This document shows, piece after piece, positions 1-5,558 of a stretch of 6,163 bases of DNA. The notes beneath the pieces were generated by a model. It ran no database searches, was not told the origin of the DNA, and saw only the letters and a list, made by a program, of their open reading frames with translations. Location of the stretch: positions 1 through 6,163 of the forward strand of contig JAIDNR010000371.1 of the NCBI GenBank assembly GCA_029063695.1, given 5' to 3'. Numbering within the stretch: position 1 is the stretch's first letter; each line of letters opens with the position of its first letter. This DNA comes from Ruminococcus sp. (lineage in GTDB: Bacteria; Bacillota; Clostridia; Oscillospirales; Ruminococcaceae). The position numbers and the translations under genes were made by a program.

Positions 1-437
1 ATGCAGTAGACCGTTACGCTAGCTATATGAATAACTGGAAGGATTTTTATCTGGACGGCGGCATCGTAATTGCTGACCGCTACACAACATCTAATGCCAT
101 CCATCAGTGTGCAAAGTTTTTCGAGGAACAGTGGGAAAGCTTTGTGAAATGGCTGTTCGATTATGAGTACAGACTCATGGGAATCCCCAAGCCATATTGT
201 ACGATATATCTGCGGGTAGATCCAAATGTTAGTCAGAATCTTATGTTAAAACGCTATTCGGGAGACGAGTCTAAAAAGGATATCCATGAGAGCAATCTTG
301 AATATCTGAGACGCTCGAGATCCGCTGCCGATTACTGTGCCCAAAAGCTTGGCTGGAGCGTGGTGAAGTGCGTAAACGGTACGAAAATGCGAAGCGTTGA
401 CGATATTGCGGCAGAAATAATTTCAATTTTATGTTAA
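1..437 (+). CDS. tmk: Thymidylate kinase (dTMP kinase), 3' part; 5' end outside the window
   Basis: Phosphorylates dTMP to dTDP in the cytoplasm with ATP, feeding DNA synthesis and also the dTTP used for dTDP-sugars. The frame is open to the left edge (first full codon at base 3), so the N-terminus with the P-loop is missing and about 144 residues are visible. These include an A-V-D-R-Y segment at the edge, then the dTMP-binding D-R-Y-T-T-S-N motif (bases about 78-98), an R-Y-S-G-D-E-S-K-K-D-I-H-E lid-like segment (about bases 252-291), and a C-terminal helix ending in A-A-E-I-I-S-I-L-C. The ATG at 27 is internal, because conserved family sequence precedes it. D-I-H-E is typical of the clostridial branch of the family. 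The aminotransferase start lies 20 nt after the stop, so the two are probably co-transcribed. GC here (about 44% by hand count) is higher than downstream, suggesting a resident gene beside a more variable locus. Confidence 0.88.
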   Translation, partial: AVDRYASYMNNWKDFYLDGGIVIADRYTTSNAIHQCAKFFEEQWESFVKWLFDYEYRLMGIPKPYCTIYLRVDPNVSQNLMLKRYSGDESKKDIHESNLEYLRRSRSAADYCAQKLGWSVVKCVNGTKMRSVDDIAAEIISILC

Positions 438-444
438 ATTTTGC

Positions 445-452
445 AGAGGTGG
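445..452 (+). promoter_or_regulatory. Ribosome binding site deciding the aminotransferase start
   Basis: An AGAGGTGG stretch ends 5 nt before the ATG at 458. The earlier in-frame ATG at 431 lies inside the end of the thymidylate kinase gene and would add nine residues unrelated to the family. The site therefore supports the start at 458. Confidence 0.7.
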
Positions 453-457
453 ATAAA

Positions 458-1552
458 ATGAATATAATGCCCAACAGAATGGATAGGGGTTTTTTTAAAT
501 ATCAGAAGGATTTTGAAGATGCAGCGTTAAAAGTGCTACGTTCAGGTTGGTATGTGCTAGGAAATGAAGTAAGTAGATTTGAAGAAGAATTTGCTGCCTA
601 TACGAGTGCAAAGTATTGCGTTGGACTTGCAAGCGGTTTGGATGCTCTTTGGATTGCCGTAAGGCTTCTCGGTATTGGTGAAGGCGATGAGGTCATTGTT
701 CAGGGAAATACATATATAGCAAGCGTTATGGGAATCTCCATGAACGGAGCAACTCCTATATTTGTTGAACCAAATGAACATTACGAAATAAATGCTGATA
801 TGATAGAGGAACAAATCACAGAGCGCACAAAGGCAGTTATGGTTGTTCATCTTTACGGTATGGCGGCTGAAATGGATAAAATCGTCGATTTGTGCAAAAA
901 ACATGATCTTAAATTGATTGAGGATTGTGCTCAGTCACACGGAGCCTGCTTTAACGGTCAGATGACAGGTACTTTTGGCGATGTGGGGTGTTTCTCCTTT
1001 TATCCATCAAAAAATCTCGGAGCATTCGGCGATGCAGGAGCAATAGTGACCAATGACGAGAATTTGGCAAAAAAGTTCAAAGTATTTCGCAATTATGGAA
1101 GTGAAAAACGTTATTACAATATGATGGTGGGAGCTAATTCACGTTTGGATGAGCTTCAGGCTGCGTTGCTTCGTGTACGTTTGCCACATATGAAAGAGCT
1201 TACGGAAGAAAGAATCAGAATTGCCGAGTATTACACTGAAAATATCAGCAATACGCTGATAAAGCTTCCTTCGGTTATTGAAGGCTCTACTTGTGTTTGG
1301 CATCAGTATGTGATTCGCTGTGAAGAACGTGACCGCCTAATGCAATTTATGAAAGATCGTAGAATCGGAACAATAATTCATTATCCCATTCCTCCACATC
1401 TGTCGGAAGCGTATAAATATTTGGGACACAGTGAAGGATATTTGCCTGTTACGGAGAAATATGCAAAGTCAGTTTTGTCAATTCCTATGTACAACGGAAT
1501 GACAAAGGAAGAACAGGATTATGTTATAGGCGTAATAAATGATTTTAAGTAA
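458..1552 (+). CDS. DegT/DnrJ/EryC1/StrS-family PLP-dependent sugar aminotransferase (FdtB/QdtB-like)
   Basis: A 364-residue fold-type I aminotransferase, full length for the family. It transfers an amino group, normally from glutamate, to a keto-sugar nucleotide. Visible landmarks: the N-terminal G-W-Y-V-L-G-N-E-V segment (about 30-38), the substrate/cofactor loop A-S-G-L-D-A-L (58-64), E-D-C-A-Q-S-H-G-A (155-163) whose Asp156 should contact the PLP pyridine nitrogen, F-Y-P-S-K-N-L-G (181-188) with Lys185 as the Schiff-base lysine, and G-A-N-S-R-L-D-E-L-Q-A (225-235). The next gene is a 3,4-ketoisomerase, so the likely substrate is a dTDP-3-keto-6-deoxyhexose and the product a dTDP-3-amino-3,6-dideoxyhexose (Fuc3N or Qui3N type). 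Family membership is clear. The exact sugar is inferred from the neighbour; other members act on 4-keto or 5-keto sugars. The stop overlaps a possible ATG by one base, indicating coupling with the next gene. Confidence 0.93.
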   Translation: MNIMPNRMDRGFFKYQKDFEDAALKVLRSGWYVLGNEVSRFEEEFAAYTSAKYCVGLASGLDALWIAVRLLGIGEGDEVIVQGNTYIASVMGISMNGATPIFVEPNEHYEINADMIEEQITERTKAVMVVHLYGMAAEMDKIVDLCKKHDLKLIEDCAQSHGACFNGQMTGTFGDVGCFSFYPSKNLGAFGDAGAIVTNDENLAKKFKVFRNYGSEKRYYNMMVGANSRLDELQAALLRVRLPHMKELTEERIRIAEYYTENISNTLIKLPSVIEGSTCVWHQYVIRCEERDRLMQFMKDRRIGTIIHYPIPPHLSEAYKYLGHSEGYLPVTEKYAKSVLSIPMYNGMTKEEQDYVIGVINDFK

Positions 1553-1553
1553 T

Positions 1554-1560
1554 GGAGGAG
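1554..1560 (+). promoter_or_regulatory. Strong ribosome binding site deciding the ketoisomerase start
   Basis: A GGAGGAG motif sits 6 nt upstream of the ATG at 1567. An in-frame ATG at 1552 overlaps the preceding stop (TAATG), but the motif would then lie inside its own coding sequence and no good site precedes that ATG. The start at 1567 is preferred. Confidence 0.75.
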
Positions 1561-1566
1561 CTGAAA

Positions 1567-1998
1567 ATGGGGCTTAAGGAGAAATGTTCGATAATTAATT
1601 TTGAACTTCACGGTGACGAACGTGGGCAAATGGTTGTTATCGAAGGCGGAAAAAGCATTCCATTCACAATAAAGCGTTTATTTTACATATACGGTACAGA
1701 CAGCGATGCAGTTCGTGGTCAGCACGCTAACCGAAATTCCGAGTTTGTTCTTGTTAATGTGAGCGGAACGTCAAAAGTCAAGGTATCGGACGGAAAAGAA
1801 AGCTTTGTTTTTGAGTTGAATGAGCCTATGAAAGGTCTCTATGTTCCGAAAATGCTGTGGAAGGATATGTATGACTTTTCTGAGGATTCAGTTCTTCTTG
1901 TTTTGGCAAATACTCATTATGACGGAACAGAGTACATACGTGATTTTGATGAGTATAAGAAAATAATGAATGACTATATTTACGACAAAACCGTATAA
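1567..1998 (+). CDS. WxcM/FdtA-type cupin, dTDP-keto-6-deoxyhexose 3,4-ketoisomerase
   Basis: A 143-residue single-domain cupin matching the FdtA/QdtA family in length and motif order. These cytoplasmic enzymes move the keto group of dTDP-4-keto-6-deoxyglucose to C3, giving the substrate for a 3-aminotransferase. Seen: H-G-D-E-R-G near the N-terminus (15-20), I-P-F-T-I-K-R-L-F-Y-I-Y (31-42), the core R-G-Q-H-A-N-R-N-S-E-F (50-60), N-E-P-M-K-G-L-Y-V-P (75-84), W-K-D-M-Y-D-F-S (88-95), L-V-L-A-N-T-H-Y-D (101-109) and Y-I-R-D-F-D-E-Y (113-120). These are family hallmarks. The core carries His53 but has Asn55 where characterised FdtA/QdtA have the second His of an H-A-H pair; this may mark a subclade. 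Whether the product has the galacto (Fuc3N) or gluco (Qui3N) configuration cannot be read from sequence alone. Pairing with the upstream aminotransferase strongly supports the role. Confidence 0.87.
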   Translation: MGLKEKCSIINFELHGDERGQMVVIEGGKSIPFTIKRLFYIYGTDSDAVRGQHANRNSEFVLVNVSGTSKVKVSDGKESFVFELNEPMKGLYVPKMLWKDMYDFSEDSVLLVLANTHYDGTEYIRDFDEYKKIMNDYIYDKTV

Positions 1999-2022
1999 AA
2001 CATATCTAACGGCTTTGCACAT

Positions 2023-2042
2023 AATATGCTTACATATTTTTT
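2023..2042 (+). terminator. Possible weak intrinsic terminator after the ketoisomerase gene
   Basis: A 6-bp stem (AATATG at 2023-2028 pairing with CATATT at 2033-2038) with a 4-nt loop runs into a T tract (2037-2042), 24 nt after the stop. The stem has only one G-C pair, so it would be a weak or partial terminator. It is the only candidate in this 258-nt gap. Confidence 0.25.
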
Positions 2043-2124
2043 CATCCTGCATAGATACCCTAATTTTGGTGGACGCTTTCTGTTATATGGACATCTTCTT
2101 TTACCGAATGGAGACATTTTAAAT

Positions 2125-2154
2125 ATGACAGTTTTTCTGCATCGTTTCTATACA
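2125..2154 (+). promoter_or_regulatory. Possible sigma-A-type promoter for the sugar transferase / ATP-grasp genes
   Basis: An ATGACA box (2125-2130, five of six bases of the -35 consensus) and a TATACA box (2149-2154) are 18 nt apart. Transcription would start near 2161 and give a leader of roughly 95 nt containing the palindromic repeat copy at 2174-2214. In AT-rich sequence such matches arise easily by chance. Confidence 0.3.
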
Positions 2155-2173
2155 ATTTGATGAAAAATCTTAA

Positions 2174-2214
2174 TACGCATCCGCCGCACAATCTTTGGTA
2201 GTATTGCCTTAAAA
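2174..2214 (+). repeat. Decayed copy of a dispersed palindromic repeat (copy 1)
   Basis: This stretch resembles, in inverted orientation, the hairpin region at 5473-5511. The 14-nt arm GTATTGCCTTAAAA (2201-2214) matches the reverse complement of 5473-5485 with a single one-base gap. The inner arm CCGCACAAT (2184-2192) matches the reverse complement of 5494-5502 at eight of nine bases. The gap between the two arms is exactly 8 nt in both copies. TACGCAT (2174-2180) lies at the edge of this copy and the same heptamer lies at the corresponding edge of copy 2 (5505-5511). Unlike copy 2, internal pairing is poor here, as expected of a degraded copy. The element encodes nothing visible; a REP- or MITE-like origin is an inference. 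Confidence 0.5.
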
Positions 2215-2256
2215 CCGTTGCCGGCAAAACATATAATTTGATAAAGGGGAAATATT

Positions 2257-3120
2257 ATGAAAACAGAGCAGGGTAGTGTAATTGGAAATTCAGCTTTGGT
2301 TTCTGTTAATGAGGAACGGGTTGCTCAGCTCCTTCGTGAGAAGAATCTGGATTATGTAAACAGTATATCAAAAGAAGTACATCCTAAAAATACGCTGTAC
2401 ACACGTGCGATAAAAAGACTGCTCGATCTTATCGTGTCAATACCAGTTTTTATTGTTCTGTTGCCTTTTAATGCGATATTTGCAGTATGTACCTTTTTTG
2501 ATGTTGGGAGTCCGATATTTTATAAACAGACAAGAGTCGGAAAAAACGCAAAAAAATTTACAATGGTAAAATTTCGCAATATGAATGAAAAAAAGGATGC
2601 CGACGGCAGACTTCTTCCGCCAAGTCAAAGAGTTACCAAGTTTGGCAGAATAATGAGGAAATTCTCCTTAGATGAGCTTCTTAACTTTTGGAGTATTATT
2701 AAGGGAGATATGTCAATTATTGGTCCGAGACCTCAGCCTGTGTTCGTATATGAAAGACTGAGCGATAGACATAAACACAGATCGGACGTTCGACCGGGTC
2801 TTGAGTGTCCACGAATGATACATGTTGAAAAAGAGGATATATTCAGGTATCAGAGAACCTTTGAAAACGACGTTTGGTATGTGGAAAACGTCAGTTTTGC
2901 AACAGACTGTAAGATGATATTTATGCTTGTAAAAATGGTTTTCTCATTTAAAAAACGAGGAAATCAGGCGAGCGGCAACGGAATAACCTATTTTGTAGGT
3001 TATGACGAGACCGGAACCGCAATGAGTATGAAAAATTATCAAAACGATTATAAATCGGGAAATTATGATTCAGCAGAATCTGAAAGTGAAAAGACAAATT
3101 ACGAAGAGAGTGTGGTATAA
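2257..3120 (+). CDS. Polyprenyl-phosphate sugar-1-phosphate transferase (bacterial sugar transferase, PglC/WcaJ-type)
   Basis: A 287-residue monotopic phosphoglycosyl transferase. It moves a sugar-1-phosphate from a nucleotide-sugar to undecaprenyl phosphate on the inner membrane face, the first step of repeat-unit assembly. Order of features: a hydrophilic N-terminal extension (1-50), the K-R-L-L-D-L start of the re-entrant membrane helix with a proline in S-I-P (about 53-80), D-V-G-S-P-I-F-Y-K-Q-T-R-V-G (82-95), K-F-R-N-M, the catalytic Asp139-Glu140 pair in S-L-D-E-L, I-K-G-D-M-S-I-I-G-P-R-P (148-159), and R-P-G-L-E-C-P (179-185). The conserved core ends near residue 235 and is followed by a polar, acidic, Ser/Asn/Tyr-rich tail. 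There is no four-helix N-terminal region, so it belongs to the small PglC-like class rather than full-length WbaP. An AAAGGGGA ribosome binding site (2243-2250) supports the start. The sugar substrate is not predictable. The ATP-grasp gene follows after 2 nt, implying co-translation. Confidence 0.92.
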   Translation: MKTEQGSVIGNSALVSVNEERVAQLLREKNLDYVNSISKEVHPKNTLYTRAIKRLLDLIVSIPVFIVLLPFNAIFAVCTFFDVGSPIFYKQTRVGKNAKKFTMVKFRNMNEKKDADGRLLPPSQRVTKFGRIMRKFSLDELLNFWSIIKGDMSIIGPRPQPVFVYERLSDRHKHRSDVRPGLECPRMIHVEKEDIFRYQRTFENDVWYVENVSFATDCKMIFMLVKMVFSFKKRGNQASGNGITYFVGYDETGTAMSMKNYQNDYKSGNYDSAESESEKTNYEESVV

Positions 3121-3122
3121 TT

Positions 3123-4085
3123 ATGAAGCCTGTAGTTTTGGTTACAGCTGTCGGTACAGTCGCTGCAAGCCATATTGTATTGGAATTGAAAAAAATAAAT
3201 GAATATTACATAATCGGTGCTGATATAAATCCCGCCAATCAGATAGCTACATCGGCAGATGTTGATGAATTTCATGTATTTCCCTCTGCAATTTCGGATT
3301 TAGAGGGATATATCGATTATGTAATTGATTTTTGCAGGAATAAGAAGGTTGAGTATTATTTTGCTATAATTGATGAGGAGGTAGCGAATCTCTCCGCCCA
3401 CCGATCGATTTTTGAAAAAAACGGTATAAAGCTATGTATTGCAAATGATTCTCTTGTGGAAATATGTCATTATAAAGATAAATTCAATCGTTGGATAGCC
3501 GATAATATGCCGCAGATCGCTATTAAAACATTTTCGTCTGTTGATGAGATTGCTGATTCGGATTATCCATTGTTTGTAAAGCCGATAGAGGGCAGAGCAA
3601 GCATCGGCTGTAAGATGATTTCGGATAAGAACGAACTTATTCAATATGCCAATGAGAATGATTTGAGCAATGTTATAATTCAGCAGTGTATTTCCGGCGA
3701 GATCATCACCATCGATCTTGTCAGAAATAGTATGACAAAACAGATGACGCAGGTTCAGCGTGTAGAATTGCTCAGAAATTCAAGTGGATGCGGCATCGCT
3801 GTGGAAATAATTAACGATGAGACTCTTTCTGGAATTTGCAACGATCTCATGAAGCTTATGGATCTGAACGGTGTTGTTAATGCGGAATTTTTCAAAACGG
3901 AAAACGCATATAAAATTATTGAAGTGAATCCAAGATTTTCAGCAGGTACGAGTTTTTCCTGCATGGCTGGCTGCAATACGGTTTTGAACGCACTGCGGAT
4001 AGCCCAGAATAAAGATTGCGAGTTAGGCGATGTTGCTCCAGGTCAGCATTTTGCAAAGCGTTATGAGACATATCGCTTGGATTAA
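3123..4085 (+). CDS. ATP-grasp family ligase, CPSase-large-subunit/PylC-like (first of two)
   Basis: A 320-residue ATP-grasp enzyme of the kind that activates a carboxylate as an acyl-phosphate and joins it to an amine or other nucleophile. The N-terminal pre-ATP-grasp Rossmann-like domain begins V-V-L-V-T-A-V-G-T-V-A (4-14), then D-I-N-P (34-37). ATP-binding elements follow: K-D-K (118-120), F-V-K-P-I-E-G-R-A-S-I-G with Lys153, and the linker strand ending V-I-I-Q-Q-C-I-S-G-E (184-193). Metal ligands are probably Glu255 in N-A-E-F-F and Glu267/Asn269 in I-I-E-V-N-P-R-F-S-A-G. The active site therefore looks intact. It begins 2 nt after the sugar transferase stop with only a weak ribosome binding site, so translational coupling is likely. 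Proteins like this occur in many capsule and O-antigen loci with unknown substrates; an amide-linked substituent on the glycan is one possibility. The family call is firm, the substrate is unknown. Confidence 0.85.
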   Translation: MKPVVLVTAVGTVAASHIVLELKKINEYYIIGADINPANQIATSADVDEFHVFPSAISDLEGYIDYVIDFCRNKKVEYYFAIIDEEVANLSAHRSIFEKNGIKLCIANDSLVEICHYKDKFNRWIADNMPQIAIKTFSSVDEIADSDYPLFVKPIEGRASIGCKMISDKNELIQYANENDLSNVIIQQCISGEIITIDLVRNSMTKQMTQVQRVELLRNSSGCGIAVEIINDETLSGICNDLMKLMDLNGVVNAEFFKTENAYKIIEVNPRFSAGTSFSCMAGCNTVLNALRIAQNKDCELGDVAPGQHFAKRYETYRLD

Positions 4086-4123
4086 ACAGAATTATTCTAA
4101 TAAATTTATGCAAGGAGATAATT

Positions 4124-5419
4124 ATGCTAAATTATAATTTGAATGGGAAAAAGCTTTTGCTGATCGGAGGCTTGAATAATACTTCAGATTTGATAGAGCT
4201 TGCACACCGTAACGGCGTTTTGATCGGTGTGGCTGATTACAATAAAAATACTTATGTTAAGGGATTGGCTGATTTTGTTCATGATATAAGTGTTATGGAT
4301 GAAAATGCTGTTGTTGAGCTTTGTAAAAAAGAAGGCTATAACGGCATAATTACCGCCTTTAATGAAAGACTTGGTCCGATAGTAAGACGTATAGGTGAAA
4401 AACTCGGTTTCCCCGTGCCGCTTACGGTTGAACAGCTTCAGATGAGTACAAATAAAAAGTTCTTTAAGCATACTTGTTTGGAGTATGGAGTTCCTGTGCC
4501 GGAAGAAGTGTCAGTTTCTTCGATCGAGGAGATTCGTCAGAAAGATATAAAATATCCCGTTATTATCAAGCCTGTTGACAGCGCAAGTTCAGTAGGTGTT
4601 ACTCCTTGCTTTACTCCTGAGGAGCTAGAAGAGGGATATCGCAATGCAGTTGGTCATTCCAGATCCGGAGATGCGATTGTTGAGCAGTATCTGCCGTATG
4701 ATGAAGTGAATCTTACGTTTATTGCACAAGATGGCGATATTCAGCTTGCAGCAATTCATGATCGTTATTTCAATACTACGCAGAAGAGCGCTACAAAAGC
4801 TCCGGATTTGTATATTTATCCCTCACGTTATACCGATTTGATCGTTGAAAATTACAGCGAAAAAATAATCAATATGCTCAAAGGAATAGGTGTGCAGAAC
4901 GGTTCGATGTTTATTCAAGCAATCATACATGAAGGAAAAATGTATTGCTATGAAGCCGGAATGAGACTTAACGGCTGCAAAACCTATCAGATTCTTGAGT
5001 ACGAAAATGATTACAATACATTTGAACATTTAATGTTATTCGCATTGACCGGAAGCATGGGAGATCATGTGGATTTTAATCCTAAGATGAAGCGTTGGTA
5101 TGCAACTCTTAACGTTCTCGGTCAGCCCGGTGCGACCATAGACAAATTTGAAGGAATCAAAGCTTTGGAAACATATCCGTGGCTTATCCATATTGCAAGA
5201 AGAAATCAGGTAGGCGATACTATTCCGGCTGATTCAGCTGGTACTCTTGTTCAAGATACCACACGAATTCATTTGTATGCAGATACAAAGGAGGAATTGG
5301 TACAAAGAATCGATAAGGTTAATATGTTGTACCGTATACTTGACAAAGACGGCAATAACATTATATTGACACCTCATGATACAAAGGAAGTTCTCAACGG
5401 ACTTGATTATGAGCTGTAA
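4124..5419 (+). CDS. ATP-grasp family ligase, carbamoyl-phosphate-synthase-like (second of two)
   Basis: A 431-residue ATP-grasp enzyme, about 110 residues longer than its upstream neighbour and not an obvious tandem duplicate of it. The pre-ATP-grasp domain starts K-K-L-L-L-I-G-G-L-N-N-T (9-20). It is followed by N-K-K-F-F-K (110-115), Y-P-V-I-I-K-P-V-D-S-A-S-S-V-G-V (144-159) with Lys149 and a glycine/serine-rich loop, and A-I-V-E-Q-Y-L (184-190). The metal site appears to be Gln265 and Glu277 in Y-E-A-G-M-R-L-N-G, where the common N-P-R is replaced by G-M-R. A C-terminal domain of roughly 100 residues (about 325-431) resembles the C-terminal part of biotin-carboxylase/PurD-like ATP-grasp proteins. 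A strong AAGGAG site (4112-4117) lies 6 nt before the ATG. No transmembrane segment or signal peptide is visible, so it is cytoplasmic. It presumably acts in the same glycan pathway as the other genes; its substrates cannot be told. Confidence 0.84.
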   Translation: MLNYNLNGKKLLLIGGLNNTSDLIELAHRNGVLIGVADYNKNTYVKGLADFVHDISVMDENAVVELCKKEGYNGIITAFNERLGPIVRRIGEKLGFPVPLTVEQLQMSTNKKFFKHTCLEYGVPVPEEVSVSSIEEIRQKDIKYPVIIKPVDSASSVGVTPCFTPEELEEGYRNAVGHSRSGDAIVEQYLPYDEVNLTFIAQDGDIQLAAIHDRYFNTTQKSATKAPDLYIYPSRYTDLIVENYSEKIINMLKGIGVQNGSMFIQAIIHEGKMYCYEAGMRLNGCKTYQILEYENDYNTFEHLMLFALTGSMGDHVDFNPKMKRWYATLNVLGQPGATIDKFEGIKALETYPWLIHIARRNQVGDTIPADSAGTLVQDTTRIHLYADTKEELVQRIDKVNMLYRILDKDGNNIILTPHDTKEVLNGLDYEL

Positions 5420-5420
5420 G

Positions 5421-5450
5421 TTGAAATGGCAATTTTTTAATAAATTTTAT
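5421..5450 (+). promoter_or_regulatory. Possible weak promoter ahead of the epimerase gene
   Basis: TTGAAA (5421-5426, five of six bases of the -35 consensus) is followed after 18 nt by TTTTAT (5445-5450, four of six of the -10 consensus). It would start transcription just upstream of the palindrome at 5468-5540 and place that structure in the 5' leader. The match is weak in very AT-rich sequence; readthrough from the ATP-grasp genes is equally possible. Confidence 0.2.
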
Positions 5451-5467
5451 TTTAACCGTGTATGCTC

Positions 5468-5540
5468 AGTTCTTTTAAGCAATACCGCATAACATTATGC
5501 GGTGTACGCATAGGCGGTGTTGCCTTAGAGTACGCGAACT
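5468..5540. repeat. 73-nt imperfect palindrome with two alternative hairpins (includes repeat copy 2, 5473-5511)
   Basis: The outer ends are AGTTC (5468-5472) and GAACT (5536-5540), perfectly complementary. Fold A is a compact hairpin: ACCGCATAA (5484-5492) pairs with TTATGCGGT (5495-5503), extended by a G-U and an A-T pair to 5482/5505. Fold B uses the same left arm: 5479-5488 pairs with 5514-5523 (ten pairs, one G-U), continued after a one-base bulge by 5476-5478 with 5525-5527. Inside it a second stem forms, TATGCG (5496-5501) with CGCATA (5507-5512). GCGGTGT occurs twice (5499-5505 and 5514-5520), which makes the folds mutually exclusive. No T tract follows fold A, so it is not a standard terminator. 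The 5473-5511 part is related to 2174-2214 in inverted orientation. It could be a mobile palindromic repeat, a structured leader, or both. Confidence 0.7.
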
Positions 5541-5558
5541 ACAGAGGAGAACTTATCA

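Noticed and set aside
431..457. Earlier in-frame ATG at 431 as the aminotransferase start
   Set aside because: It overlaps the thymidylate kinase stop, lacks a good ribosome binding site, and the added nine residues are not family-like. The ATG at 458 has a well-placed AGAGGTGG.
1552..1566. ATG at 1552 overlapping the aminotransferase stop as the ketoisomerase start
   Set aside because: The strong GGAGGAG motif lies just inside this reading and is correctly spaced for the ATG at 1567. Termination-coupled use of 1552 cannot be fully excluded.
2219..2228. Perfect 10-nt palindrome TTGCCGGCAA as an operator
   Set aside because: A single short palindrome with no second copy and no regulator gene nearby is too little to call an operator.
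2232..2237. Perfect TATAAT just before the sugar transferase gene
   Set aside because: Transcription would begin at about the ribosome binding site itself and the hexamer 17 nt upstream (TTAAAA) is a poor -35 box, so it is unlikely to be the working promoter.
2060..2254. Stop-free stretch of about 60 codons on the minus strand in the long gap
   Set aside because: It has no ATG, no ribosome binding site and no recognisable protein similarity. It spans the divergent repeat and promoter region, so chance openness is the likelier explanation.
3123..5419. The two ATP-grasp genes as a tandem duplication
   Set aside because: They differ in length (320 and 431 residues), in pre-ATP-grasp sequence and in the metal-site motif, so recent duplication is not supported.
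5427..5458. AT-rich T-runs after the second ATP-grasp stop as a terminator
   Set aside because: No stable G-C containing stem precedes the T-runs.
5482..5505. Hairpin after the second ATP-grasp gene as an intrinsic terminator
   Set aside because: The stem is strong but is followed by GTACGCATAGG rather than a T tract. It fits the palindromic repeat explanation better.
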